64,000 bases of DNA from NCBI GenBank assembly GCA_017139535.1, contig WOUO01000028.1, positions 372,001 through 436,000 of the forward strand. The letters are read 5' to 3'. Origin of the DNA: Trichocladium uniseriatum. Lineage: Eukaryota; Ascomycota; Sordariomycetes; Sordariales; Chaetomiaceae. Below the pieces are notes generated by a model. The model was not told where the DNA came from, searched no databases, and was given only the letters and a program-made list of their open reading frames with translations. This document shows, piece after piece, positions 40,858-50,789 of this stretch (within the stretch, counting starts at the first letter, position 1; each line of letters begins with the position of its first letter). The position numbers and the translations under genes are program-made.

Positions 40858-41886
40858 CTAGCTAATGCAACTCCAGTTGCTTCCGTCACTCCAGCCACTG
40901 CAATCACTGTCATAGTCGCTGGTGTCTTCGGACGGAGTAAAGACAACATCCTCGGCATCGACATCCACCACGTCGATATCCGCATTCAGTTCCCTATTGG
41001 GCCCCGGGTATTCGCCGCTCTTCGCAAAACCATTATGAACCCCGCGAAGAAGACGGTGCGGAAATTCCTGAGTGTCTCTGCTCTCCCTTCGAGCAAGGGC
41101 AGAACGCGAGGCCGTGTGGACTACAGCTTTCTTAACCGCGCCATTTCTCCTTGCCTTTCTCGTGGATAACTGTCGTAGCTTCTTCTTGTTGCTCTTCCTC
41201 CTGGTCGAACCCCGAACGGCCGATTCGGGTGGGCGTCCGCCCCACTGTCTGGCAATCTCGTCGAGCTTGTCCCAGACCTTCTCCCTCGCGTCCACCCGTG
41301 GCACGCCCCGCCTGAGCAACTGGTCGTATTCGGTATGGATATGTCGGATGTGCGCGCGCACTGCAAGCTTCACCCTGTCCTCCAGCTCAACCGTGCTGCT
41401 CCTGCCCACCCTTCCGCTGTGCTTCCTCAGCGAATGCTTCAAGATGCGCGGGATATCCGTCTTGGGAATCCTCGGGAATAGCTCCAGCAAAGCTTCCTTG
41501 AAGCCTTCTTCGATGGCGGCATCCCGTTTCTGTACAGCATCTGCGCGCCGAGTGACAGTCGCCATATTCTGCTCCATAACGGTCTTATAGATGTATGCGG
41601 GGCATCGCAGGCCGATGGGTTTGTTCTTCTTGTCCACAACAACATATAGCGTCTTTTCTGCCTCGTGCGTCTTCTTGCGGCAGTGCTTGGTGATGTACAC
41701 GTTGCCTTTGGGAACGAATCGGTAACCGTTTGGCATCCGTTCATCTGCGCGGACCTCGCGCTCTTTTGGGTCTGTCACTGCCATTTTTATCGACACGTCG
41801 ATTTGATCCAGGAAGGTGTTGTAGTCGATGCAGTCTGTACGGAGTAATTGGCCCAAGTTGTGCCCGTGCCCAGGGGAAGCCGTCAA
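40858..41886 (-). CDS. DUF2293 domain protein
   Basis: Fungal protein of unknown function, 342 residues in one exon. Seen: a basic N-terminal half with a short beta-rich segment (GYRFVPKGNVYITKHCRK; TLYVVVDKKNKPIGL), then the DUF2293 core at about 140-210 (LFPRIPKTDIPRILKHSLRK ... VELEDRVKLAVRAHIRHIHTEYDQLL), a very basic stretch (RRKSNKKKLRQLSTRKARRNGAVKK, quoted only in part in the family sense) that may be a nuclear or nucleic-acid-binding signal, and an acidic C-terminus (DVVDVDAEDVVF). The domain name is from memory of the family. The start could be further upstream in another exon, as the first residues are not distinctive. Confidence 0.8.
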   Translation of the reverse strand: MTASPGHGHNLGQLLRTDCIDYNTFLDQIDVSIKMAVTDPKEREVRADERMPNGYRFVPKGNVYITKHCRKKTHEAEKTLYVVVDKKNKPIGLRCPAYIYKTVMEQNMATVTRRADAVQKRDAAIEEGFKEALLELFPRIPKTDIPRILKHSLRKHSGRVGRSSTVELEDRVKLAVRAHIRHIHTEYDQLLRRGVPRVDAREKVWDKLDEIARQWGGRPPESAVRGSTRRKSNKKKLRQLSTRKARRNGAVKKAVVHTASRSALARRESRDTQEFPHRLLRGVHNGFAKSGEYPGPNRELNADIDVVDVDAEDVVFTPSEDTSDYDSDCSGWSDGSNWSCIS

Positions 41887-42589
41887 TGGAAGTAGGGTAG
41901 CGATGCGTTGAGCCGCTTTCTGGCGTAGTTAGATAGGATTGCTTGAAATAGGTGACATGAGGGGTCTGCTCTAGGTTTTGCTGTTGCTCACCTTTTTGTC
42001 TGTTCGTACTTCGAGTCAACTAAGCGAGACAAAGAACGCCTCCGTTCCTTCCAAGAACCGGCCAAGGAGGATCTTTGTCGAGATGCGCAAATACCACCAG
42101 CTTCAAACGGAAACCCGAAGCTTGTGACACAGCTGTTCAAGCAACCTACACCAAGGCTTGTGTTAATTGTCTCACGCCCTTAGATATTTTGCCCCATCCC
42201 TTTTCGAGTCAAACGGTGAACTCGGAATCGCCGCGAAGTGATGGTTATGCTAAAACACAAAGGGGCGGTTCTTTATAGGGTTGACTCATACAATCTCTCC
42301 TTGGGATGGCGATCTCACTGAAGCTCACCATCTTTGTTGCGCACGACAATCATATCTCATTTTCGCCGTCGAGGAGCCGACTTTCAGTTCCCATAGCAAC
42401 TAACCCTAACCCCCATCGATGATGACAATAACAACAAACCCCTGAAAGCCCCTGAATTTAGTGTCAGTCAGAAATCTCAGCAACCAGCTCAGTTCTACTC
42501 TATTCCCTACGCTTCATAAGTACTATACTGACACTGTTAACGTACTGGCTGCATTCCACCGCAGGTTTTTCCCCAAGCCCGACTCGTCC
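41887..42589. other. Spacer between the FMO 3' end and the DUF2293 gene
   Basis: 703 bp with the DUF2293 promoter. AACCCTAACCC, a telobox-like motif, lies at 42402-42412. No gene seen. Confidence 0.5.
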
Positions 42590-44179
42590 TCAAGCAGCCA
42601 AAAGCTTCGCTCTTGATTTGGCCTTGAGCTCTTGGAACTTCTGCTTCCACTCCTCCGAGTGTGGTAGCATTGGTTCTTCTCCTGTTTCCATGCTATGACT
42701 ATTCACCCAGTCAACCAACTCCTGCACATAGGCAATCTCTTGGCCAGGCGCGACCAGGGAGTGAAATCCACGACCAAGTCCCTTTTCTTCCACACGCTTC
42801 TTGTATTCTCTCCGCATTACCTCGCGGCTTGGCAGGAGTGCCTTGCCGGAAAAGACTCGGGCGACGGCCTGGGCCTGAAAGTCAAACAGGGAGAAACTCG
42901 CGACGTGGTAGGGTACGCCGACAAAAGCCAATGTCGGATCGTTGATGTAGAAAATGTCCCGATGCAAGTTGTGCGCCATTTCGCCGTCTGACGTCACCAG
43001 TAGCTCTTCGCCGGCCTCAGTGATGGGTGTCGTGTCTGAGTGAAGATGGGGGAGAAAAGGGTATGACCTGGTGTAGCCTGTTGCAAGCAATACATGATGG
43101 ATGTCATCCAGAACTTGACCGTCTTTAAGAATGACGGAGCCGGGTATAGTGTCGCTGCTTTCGAGTTGCCAGCCTCCACGGGAGTCGTCGTTGAAAACGA
43201 ACCCGGCAACCTCCTTGACGCGGCAGACGCTCGGCGGCAGCAGTGATGCCGCCAGATCAAATCGGCCACCGCGCACACTCTGATAAACTTTGTTGGCGAC
43301 GCCGTCGAGCTCACGGCAAATATCCAGAGCAGAGACTCCGGCGCCGATAATCAGCACATTCTGGCCCTGATACTTCTCGGGTGACCGGTACTGCTTGGAG
43401 TGGATGATCCGGCCAGGATATGCATCTTTCCAGTCCTTCAGTCCTTCAATGTCCGGGACGCGAGACATATTGTAGTGTCCTGAAGCGACAACCAACAAGT
43501 CAAAGTGGCCAACGTTTTCGGTGAACCGAATGTCAGCTTTGCCTTTGCCCAGGAGCGTGACGGACCGTATCTCCCATCTTGACCCATCCGGCGTCTTTCT
43601 GGCCGCATCCACCCTCATATTGAACCGGATAACGGCATCCACACCATGCTCTTCCGCCAACCCCTGGACGTACTGCTCGATGTACTTCTGGCTCACAAAG
43701 GGCTCCATCCCTTCTGGCCAGGGATACAGGACGCTGGTCATTAGGCATGTTGGGACATTGTTCTTCAAGCCAACATAGCATGGCCCCGGCGGCGAGAATC
43801 GAACTTCGAGATCGGCCACATTCTTGCTTCCGAGAATCCCCTCACCACGATCATCTCGAGGCGGTGTGGCGTATGCAAAGTCTCCGGTTTGCGAGACGCG
43901 GTAGTCGCCCTGCGAAGGGGCGTTACCGGTGTATGGAGGGTCCTCCGAGATGCGCTCGTCGTAATGCCAGATGCCGCCAACAATGTTTGAGCGCTCAAAA
44001 ACGGTCACGCGAAGCCCTTGCCTCATCAGATGCGCAGCAGCGCATACCCCGCTGATCCCGGCACCGACGATGGCCACCGACCGGCCGGGTCCAAAGGGAC
44101 GTCGTCGATAGCCAGCTACAGGTGTGTCCGGCTTCGAAGCAACGCTTGAGATAGTACCGTAAGGCCTTTGCCGGGCCAT
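42590..44179 (-). CDS. Flavin-containing monooxygenase (FMO/BVMO superfamily)
   Basis: Predicted NADPH- and FAD-dependent oxygenase acting on a soft nucleophile (N, S) or ketone; 529 residues, one exon. Seen: the FAD dinucleotide motif GAGISG (39-44), an ATG-type linker (LLATGYTRSYPF), the FMO-identifying segment PGRIIHSKQYR (255-265), which here lacks the exact FxGxxxHxxxF spelling, and the NADPH motif GAGVSA (279-284). The C-terminal part contains the helical segment common to this class (VASFSLFDFQAQAVARVF). No transmembrane anchor is evident. An O-methyltransferase lies 1.3 kb upstream on the same strand, so the two might modify one metabolite, but no backbone synthase is nearby. Substrate unknown. 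Confidence 0.92.
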   Translation of the reverse strand: MARQRPYGTISSVASKPDTPVAGYRRRPFGPGRSVAIVGAGISGVCAAAHLMRQGLRVTVFERSNIVGGIWHYDERISEDPPYTGNAPSQGDYRVSQTGDFAYATPPRDDRGEGILGSKNVADLEVRFSPPGPCYVGLKNNVPTCLMTSVLYPWPEGMEPFVSQKYIEQYVQGLAEEHGVDAVIRFNMRVDAARKTPDGSRWEIRSVTLLGKGKADIRFTENVGHFDLLVVASGHYNMSRVPDIEGLKDWKDAYPGRIIHSKQYRSPEKYQGQNVLIIGAGVSALDICRELDGVANKVYQSVRGGRFDLAASLLPPSVCRVKEVAGFVFNDDSRGGWQLESSDTIPGSVILKDGQVLDDIHHVLLATGYTRSYPFLPHLHSDTTPITEAGEELLVTSDGEMAHNLHRDIFYINDPTLAFVGVPYHVASFSLFDFQAQAVARVFSGKALLPSREVMRREYKKRVEEKGLGRGFHSLVAPGQEIAYVQELVDWVNSHSMETGEEPMLPHSEEWKQKFQELKAKSRAKLLAA

Positions 44180-45489
44180 TGTTGGCGTTCGCCGGGGGTG
44201 GGGTTCTCGGCAAGGGGGGTGATAGTATGCGCCTTGGAATTAGAGGCCTGTGATTGCTGATCCGTTTGCAATGGATACGGAAATGTTGTCATTGATGGGG
44301 TTCGAGGATAAAGTACAGGCGGACATTCTGCCCTTGCGGCCCGGGTCGGAAGTGACTGAAGCAAAGCTTCAATTACGCAAACGAAAAAGACACCCCGCAT
44401 GAGACTGAGGAAGGAGCTTTCCTTCTTACAGGTCCAATCCTCCGATAATCATTTGAGCACCCGGGCATTGGATGCCGCAACCCATGAGCCACCACCCACC
44501 GGCCCCGGTGCCTCCTGCATCTCCCGGTTTCAGCGCTGCGACCCACGGACCGGGCTGTGCAGCTCCTACGAAGCTGCCAACTCGTCTCCTCCACAAAACA
44601 CCTTAATAACAATACCGTAGAAACTCGCGGAACTGGGATGATACTACTGCAGGACCAATGCCATCTACTGCACCCGGCCGGCCTTAGTGAGCTACAACTC
44701 GCTCGGCTGCGGAGTTGAAGCTTTGTCAGACAGACTGCAGATGCCTCCAATTCGCTGGGTTTTGGTGGGCAGTACAGTAGATGGCATTAGTCCAGCAGTA
44801 GTATTGTCCCAGTTTCGCGGGACTGTACGGTACTCCATCCTATTCTCAGCCTAGGCACTTTGGTTTCCACGGTCGGGGTATTTCAGACAAGTGTCCCAAC
44901 GTCGCGAGCCAAGTCCGTCTGTACGTTCGTAGCTGGCCATCGGCCCCTTTTTATGACCGTCCAAACGTAACCTACAATTTGCTCCCGCGGTATCATCCAG
45001 CAGGCGGCCCCCAAAGCACACACTTTGGCTCCAGAGATGGTATGTACCAATCATTAGACCGCGCCACGGAGGCGGCAATCACACCAGGAGAGGAAGACGG
45101 TGTGAAGATAAGCAAAGAGTGTAGCTTCTGTGCCAAACACATGGCACCCAGGCGAGCTTTCCGTGCAAACTAATACCTGCTGCTCGTACAACCACAGCCC
45201 AGACTGTTGCGGCACCGCTTTTCCTGTCTTTTCTCTATTTCCCATCTCGAACCACAACAGAGAATCGCTTCCTCCAGGCCCTCACGCCCAACCCCTCCCA
45301 ACAACCCACCCAGCTCTCCTCGGAGAACGAAGTGTCTGCCATGGTAAGACGGTGTCGGATACCGTATGTTTTTACTACCGGTACCCATAACTTTTCTCAC
45401 GCCGATCCGTTCTCACGCTCTCTATTCCCTTTCCAAATCCCCACCCAACGGTGCCAATGACAGCTACCAGTCCAAGACAGGGCCACCGG
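44180..45489. other. Spacer between the O-methyltransferase and the FMO, containing a MITE
   Basis: 1.3 kb with the FMO promoter. Its only distinct element is the 216-bp inverted-repeat element at 44615-44830. Confidence 0.6.
44615..44830. mobile_element. MITE-like element with about 57-bp terminal inverted repeats and TA flanks
   Basis: The left arm (from 44615, starting CCGTA) and the reverse complement of the right arm (ending 44830) match over about 57 bp with roughly a dozen differences, many of them C/T or G/A. Shared blocks include AACTGGGA, ATACTACTGC and AATGCCATCTACTG. A TA dinucleotide flanks both ends (44613-44614 and 44831-44832), the target duplication made by Tc1/mariner/pogo transposases. 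The 90-bp centre has no coding capacity. It is therefore a probable non-autonomous element. Confidence 0.75.
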
Positions 45490-46791
45490 CTACACCAATC
45501 GTGCTTCAATAAGACAGTCCCTTCTCATCTCGGGTCTGCCGACGACGGCTGTGATCTTGAGTCTGCCGTCAACACTGGAAAAGAGCTCCTGCCAATCCTC
45601 ATACGACCGCTCCTTGGCGTTGAACATGGACAACATGATCAAGTCCAGGCCTCGAACTTGGGCTTCTTCTGTCTTTGGAACGCTATTGGGCTGCGGCAAC
45701 ACAATATCGCAGATGACGATGCGGCTATCTTGCCCCATGGCCTCGACGATGGGTTTGAGGATCCGACGGCAGTAGAGATCGGACCAGTTGTGTAGGATAT
45801 TTCGAAGGAAGTAGACAGCTGCCCCTTCTGCGCTTCCCGGCTGCTGGTCGAAGAAGTTGTGCGCGCTGAATCGGACCCGGTCCGAGATTCCCTGCTGCTG
45901 CATGAGCAAACTGGACTTGCCCGCCAAATCACCAAAGTCCTCAACCATGAATTCCAAGTGACCATGCTGCCGGGCAATGGCTGCCGAAATATGGCCTATT
46001 CCCCCTCCGACATCGACGACGAGCGACCCTTCGGGAAGCAGCTCCCATGCGTACGCGCGGGCGATGGATTCAGCCGAGTCGACCACATTTCCACCAGCAA
46101 AGGCATCAACAAACAGGCCAAACTTGACCATGTGTTCGGGGTTCTTCTCCTTGTAGCCAAAGAAAGTGTCGCTGAATGCCAGGCCGAAAGCCGTTTCCCC
46201 CGGCTCCGAAGACTCGGGAAACCTCTCAACCACCTCGACAAGCTTGGCCACGGCGGGGACCTGCTCGGCATGCCTGAACCAAATACAGGCCCTCATCTTC
46301 TCGTCGGTTGCCAGCACCCTGGACCAGGCAGTGTGGGCAACGTATCCGGGAGAGGGCTCGCAGAAATAGTAGTTGGCCGCTGCCATCCTCAGAAAGCGCG
46401 GCAGTAGCGCCTCACTCAGGCCCGTTTTGGCTGACAAATCGCTCAAGCTAATGACTCCCTGGAGCGGTACGTATTGGGGTACGTTGAAGTGGCAAAGCAC
46501 TTGCATCGCCCCGACGAGATAGATCTCATTGACGCAGAAGAACCGGGTCGTCTCGCTTGGCCCCACTGCAAGCGCATGGAGGGCTTTTGTCGCTTCGATG
46601 AGTGCGGTTCTGGCAATCGATATCCTCTCTTCTGTCTCGGGAATGGGGTGAGGAGGCCCTTCCGCATCGAAAGATGGCTGAGGCAGATTGTTGGATTTGA
46701 GGTGGTCAGCTATCGTCTTTGCATGTATGGATATTTCTTCCGCCAGCTGGGAGAGCTGGGGCGTGTTTGGGGCCATAGTGAACGTCGGCAA
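45490..46791 (-). CDS. SAM-dependent O-methyltransferase (COMT-like, class of fungal secondary metabolism)
   Basis: Predicted cytosolic O-methyltransferase, 433 residues, one exon. Seen: an N-terminal winged-helix dimerisation domain (around IYLVGAMQVLCHFNVPQY and LLPRFLRMAAANYYF), then the Rossmann domain with the SAM motif VVDVGGGIGHIS (258-269), a second acidic motif (FMVEDFGDL) and the catalytic histidine His334 in RNILHNWSD, which is the general base in this family. The length and layout match OMTs that act on phenolic polyketides. It stands beside the flavin monooxygenase but without a synthase, so any joint pathway is an inference. The start MPTFTMAPNT has a second Met six residues in. 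Confidence 0.94.
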   Translation of the reverse strand: MPTFTMAPNTPQLSQLAEEISIHAKTIADHLKSNNLPQPSFDAEGPPHPIPETEERISIARTALIEATKALHALAVGPSETTRFFCVNEIYLVGAMQVLCHFNVPQYVPLQGVISLSDLSAKTGLSEALLPRFLRMAAANYYFCEPSPGYVAHTAWSRVLATDEKMRACIWFRHAEQVPAVAKLVEVVERFPESSEPGETAFGLAFSDTFFGYKEKNPEHMVKFGLFVDAFAGGNVVDSAESIARAYAWELLPEGSLVVDVGGGIGHISAAIARQHGHLEFMVEDFGDLAGKSSLLMQQQGISDRVRFSAHNFFDQQPGSAEGAAVYFLRNILHNWSDLYCRRILKPIVEAMGQDSRIVICDIVLPQPNSVPKTEEAQVRGLDLIMLSMFNAKERSYEDWQELFSSVDGRLKITAVVGRPEMRRDCLIEARLV

Positions 46792-47398
46792 ACTGGGTAG
46801 GTGTCTTGGAGTTGTCAGATGACTGCAGGATCCATGGATCTCATTGCCCGTCCGGGACTTATATACCGGACTGAAACACTGTCTCTCCGCATGGGTTGTT
46901 AGTTAGAATCCGGACTTCCGATCGGGGACCCGGCGCGACGCATTGTTCAGCAGCGACAGATCCGTGGCCGAGACTTTGATCCCATCCCCCAAGAGTGACC
47001 TGCATCCGCCCGCATCTTACGAATATTTTCCCGTCTTTAGCCTGCACCTGGTGTTATGCGTATTGATTGCCGGTTTAGGAGCCAAGTACCTCACTAAGCC
47101 AAGTCCTTTCTCGCGAGCAGCGGCGGACCGCAGAAGCTTAAAACCATCGATTATTTAAGAGGCAAGGTAATCTATCTACCTAGACAAGAATAAGACTTCG
47201 CCATGGTGTCCAGCCGGTCAGCTTGCCTCTCCGAGTCGACTTTTTTGCGCCATGCAAATACCGGCAGATAGAAGAGACGAGCACAACTGCTTACATGCGC
47301 ACCGTGCGTCTGTGTAGGACTGCCGTGGTTTCTCTGGCGGGAGAATGGCCGTGCCCTTTGTAAGCCCAGCTGCGACCCGATGATTGACGCCTGTCAGC
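46792..47398. other. Spacer upstream of the O-methyltransferase
   Basis: 607 bp between the OMT start and the SNF2-RING stop; both genes are on the minus strand. It must hold the OMT promoter. Nothing specific recognised. Confidence 0.5.
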
Positions 47399-50300
47399 TC
47401 AATCCAAATCCTCATCCGAGCCCTCTTCCCCACTTCCATCACGGCTTGGCCCGCCGCCGCCCCCTCGGCACGAAACAGGCTTGTACTCGGCATCAGAATC
47501 GTCGGCTCTGACCTCTGTGTCATAGCCCTCGTGGTCATCGTCGTCGTCGTGGTCACTGCTGCTAGACCCGCCGTCAGTCTCGTCACCGCTCTCGCTGCTG
47601 GCGTCGCTACTGCTGTCATCATTGCTGAGGTCCGCCACACCTGCCAGCTCCTCCCCAAACTGATTATCGCCATCTAGCATGTCAAGGATGTCGTCATAGA
47701 CCGGATCTTTGCGTCTCACGGCAGATGCGATGCTCGCCTCCTTTGTAGCTTGTACGTGCAAGATATCTTCGTCCATGGACCCGGCGACAACTATCTTTGC
47801 CGTGTGGACTTCTTTGGTCTGGCCAATGCGGTGGATGCGTCCGAACGCTTGCTGCTCTAGGCATTTGTGCCACCAGTGGTCCAAGACGATGGCGCGGTTA
47901 GCAACGGTCAGATTCAGCCCTTGGGCGCCACAAGAGACGGAGATCAGCTGGAACATGCTGTGTTAGACTAATAGACACCTTGAAGGGAAACCAGCAAATT
48001 CTTACCATAATTTTGATCTCAGGCACCTTTTGGAAGGCCTTGATACTCCTCTCCTGCTGGCGTGTTTCCATCTCGCCCCACAAGTAGACGAATTTGAATC
48101 CGTCCTGAAAGAGCATCCTCCCAAGGATAGAAAGCATGGGAATCCAGTGGACAAATACTGCCGTCGTGGTTAGCAGACCCTTGGCTAGGGCTGGGGGATG
48201 ATAGCGACCTACTGATAATTTTGTCATCCGGCGCCTCATCGCGCCATTTCCGCACCAGCTCTATGGTCGCCCTCGTCTTTGCGCTGTGTGGGATCGGATC
48301 CCACGGTTTCTCGTCACACAACTTCAGAAACTTGTGGGCATTGGCGCGTACTTTATCCGTGGGATCGCTCTTTCTCGCCTTCTTCTTGCTTCCTTTCCTT
48401 GCCCCCCTTTTCTTGGCCGTCTTCACCACTCCCTTTGCATCCTTCCTTTTCTGGTTCTTGGATCCTCGCCGTCTAGCCAGCATTGGCTGTAATCCGCACT
48501 CGTCATCTCCGGGGCTACGGCGTTGAGGAGTGTCGGGGTCTTCACCATTCCCGGCGGGCTTTGAAGAGACGCCAAGCAGGCCCCTAAGCCACCCGGGAGC
48601 GAGAGGGTGAAAGCAGTCGTCGCCTCCTGGCTTAGTGGGAGCTGCCGGTGTATCACAGCTCCGGCACTGGGCATTCTTCCGCACCGAGCACTTCTTGCAA
48701 AAGGCATGGCCGCACTTCATGTAAGTTAATAACCATACTCGATGGCAAAAAACGCGTAAGGGGGCAGAGGGTATCTTACATTCCCAATCTGAGGTTCTAC
48801 AAGGACCCTGCGGCAAACCCTGCAAAAGCAGTGATTCATCGCAGGGGCCAACTCCGATCCTCTCTCTTGGTTTCCAGCGGGTTGACTGGAAAGAAAATTT
48901 GGCTCAATCAATGCTGCGTGCGAGGTAAAAAACCTGAGCCCGCTGAGAAGCCTGATGATGTCCCCCTTTTTGCCGGTTCTTGAGTTCTTATCCTGCTCTC
49001 GAATACTGACTAGCGCGCCCCAGACTTTCTGGTACCGCTCGCGTTCGTCGGGAGAAAAGTCCACCAAGATCACCTCGGTGGGCTTGAGTGGGGGGATCTG
49101 GATTATGGGCTTGCCCATGAGTTTGTCTGAAACGCGCCTGTGATGTGTTTGAGCTTCAACTGGCCATCCCAACATGGCGCTTAGCTCGTCACTCACCGTC
49201 TCAGAGATACCTCTTGGTATGCCCGCCTCAGCTTCTCCTTCTGCTCCTCCTATTTCTTGTCAGCCAGAGACACCCTCAAGGCACCAAAGTTTCCGTGTGC
49301 TCACATCCTCGACGTCGCCCATGTCCTCAAGATAAAGACCAAAATTGATGTATTTCGTCCGCAAGAAATCGAGGTACGGGAAGAACTCTGCACAGAGAGA
49401 AGTGAGTATTACGTCCCGAACCACCGAGACAAGTGCCGGGTGCCGGGTGGCGGTGACAAGACAAAGCTTACCGTCGGTATTATTTGTCATGGGAGTTCCG
49501 GTAAGGACCCAACGATATCGGCTGATGAGATTTCTGCAAGCCCTCGACGCTGTGTAAGCTGTTAGTTCCAGCTCCTGAGGGGCGTTGTATTGCGCTTACT
49601 CTGGCTGCTTCGATTGTTGATGGCGTGGGCCTCGTCGAGCACGACGCGGTGCCAATTAACGCCGAAGAGAGGACCCGCACGCTCCCGGAGCTTGGCTTTC
49701 CAGTGCGGATCTCCAGCCGCCCTCAAATCCTCAATGATGCGTAGGTCATTTCCTCGCGGGAGCTGCCTCTGGAGTTGTTCGTAGTTTGTGATGCTGTGGC
49801 TAGAATCAGCGTCACTGCGACAACGAGCCGCGGCGGAAACGCAGTGTATCTTGGGGGCGTACTTACATGATATCGTTCTTTTTCCATTCCTTGTCCGTCA
49901 TAACCTTGGTAGACGAATAGATAAAAACTCTCTCCATGCTGCGGTTGGAGCAATGGGTCTCAATTTCCTCGTACCACTGGCAGAGAATCCTCTTCGGGGC
50001 GACTATGAGGGTTTGGTTCACGCTGGAGTTTCTGCTGGGCAAGTTCTGAGACATGCAAGCAAGGAGCTGGACGCTCTTGCCTAGTCCCATTTCGTCAGCC
50101 AGGATGCCGCCGTTTGGTCCTTCTGGATGCATCTCGCGGCCAAGCATCCACCGCACTCCGATGACTTGGTGGTGGTAGAGGTGGGTTCCGAAGCCCGCCA
50201 ATGCCCACTTGCCGTCTTTTCCTTTGCACTTGTTCTTGCCAAATGACAGGACTGCTTCGTTAAGCTGACGGAGATCGTGTGCGGCTTTTGGGTCGCCCGA

Positions 50301-50789
50301 ATCGACTTCCCTCTCCAGCTGTTCCATTTGCTCACCGCCTTGGTGCATGTCAAAAAGGTACTTCTGCGTCGCAATGTTATCATGGTTGGCCGTAGCCACG
50401 AGTGGGCCATCGCCGCCGACGCCGTCGACCGGTTCCACAGCAATGCTGTTGGTTGTCTGCTGTCTCTTGGCCTGCCAGTTGTCTTGAGCGGTGCCTGGGC
50501 GTTTGCGCTTCCTGCCTGACTGGTCCAACCCATGATGGTCGGATATGGAGTAGACCTGCTTCCAATAATCTCTTGCGTTCTTGACCTTCTTGTTTGCCAC
50601 TTGATGCGTTCCCGTGGTGGTGTCAACATGGGAGTGAGATGAGCCGGGCGGGAATGTGCTTGGCGCCGGACTAGGATATGGAGCTCCTACAGCCGCCCGT
50701 GTAATATCTGTAGTGTTTAGGGCGGTGTTACAGGTGCCGACAGGATCGCTCCTGTTACCGAGCTTGCTTGAATTCGCTGCGACTCCCAT
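47399..50789 (-). CDS. SNF2 ATPase with embedded RING finger (Rad5/Rad16/HLTF-like)
   Basis: DNA translocase with likely E3 ubiquitin-ligase activity, acting in nuclear repair or damage tolerance (family knowledge). Nine exons: 50789-49867, 49793-49600, 49549-49472, 49387-49305, 49249-49197, 49137-48780, 48714-48213, 48157-48006 and 47947-47399, giving 963 residues. Seen: Walker A DEMGLGKS (232-239), the DEAH box in VVLDEAHAINN, LTGTPMTNN, then a C3HC4 RING split by intron 6 (CRVC ... NCGHAFCKKC ... CRSC, from about 549), a basic linker of about 130 residues (KKRGARKGSKKKARKSD), and the C-terminal helicase lobe with FVHWIPML, SVSCGAQGLNL and QAFGRIHRIGQ. The tail is acidic and Ser-rich. The HIRAN domain of true Rad5 is not seen, so the gene is closer to Rad16-like or uncharacterised fungal paralogues. 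Confidence 0.93.

Noticed and set aside
39661..46791. Melanin or other biosynthetic gene cluster
   Set aside because: Scytalone dehydratase, FMO and OMT are present, but no polyketide synthase, reductase, transporter or cluster regulator is nearby.
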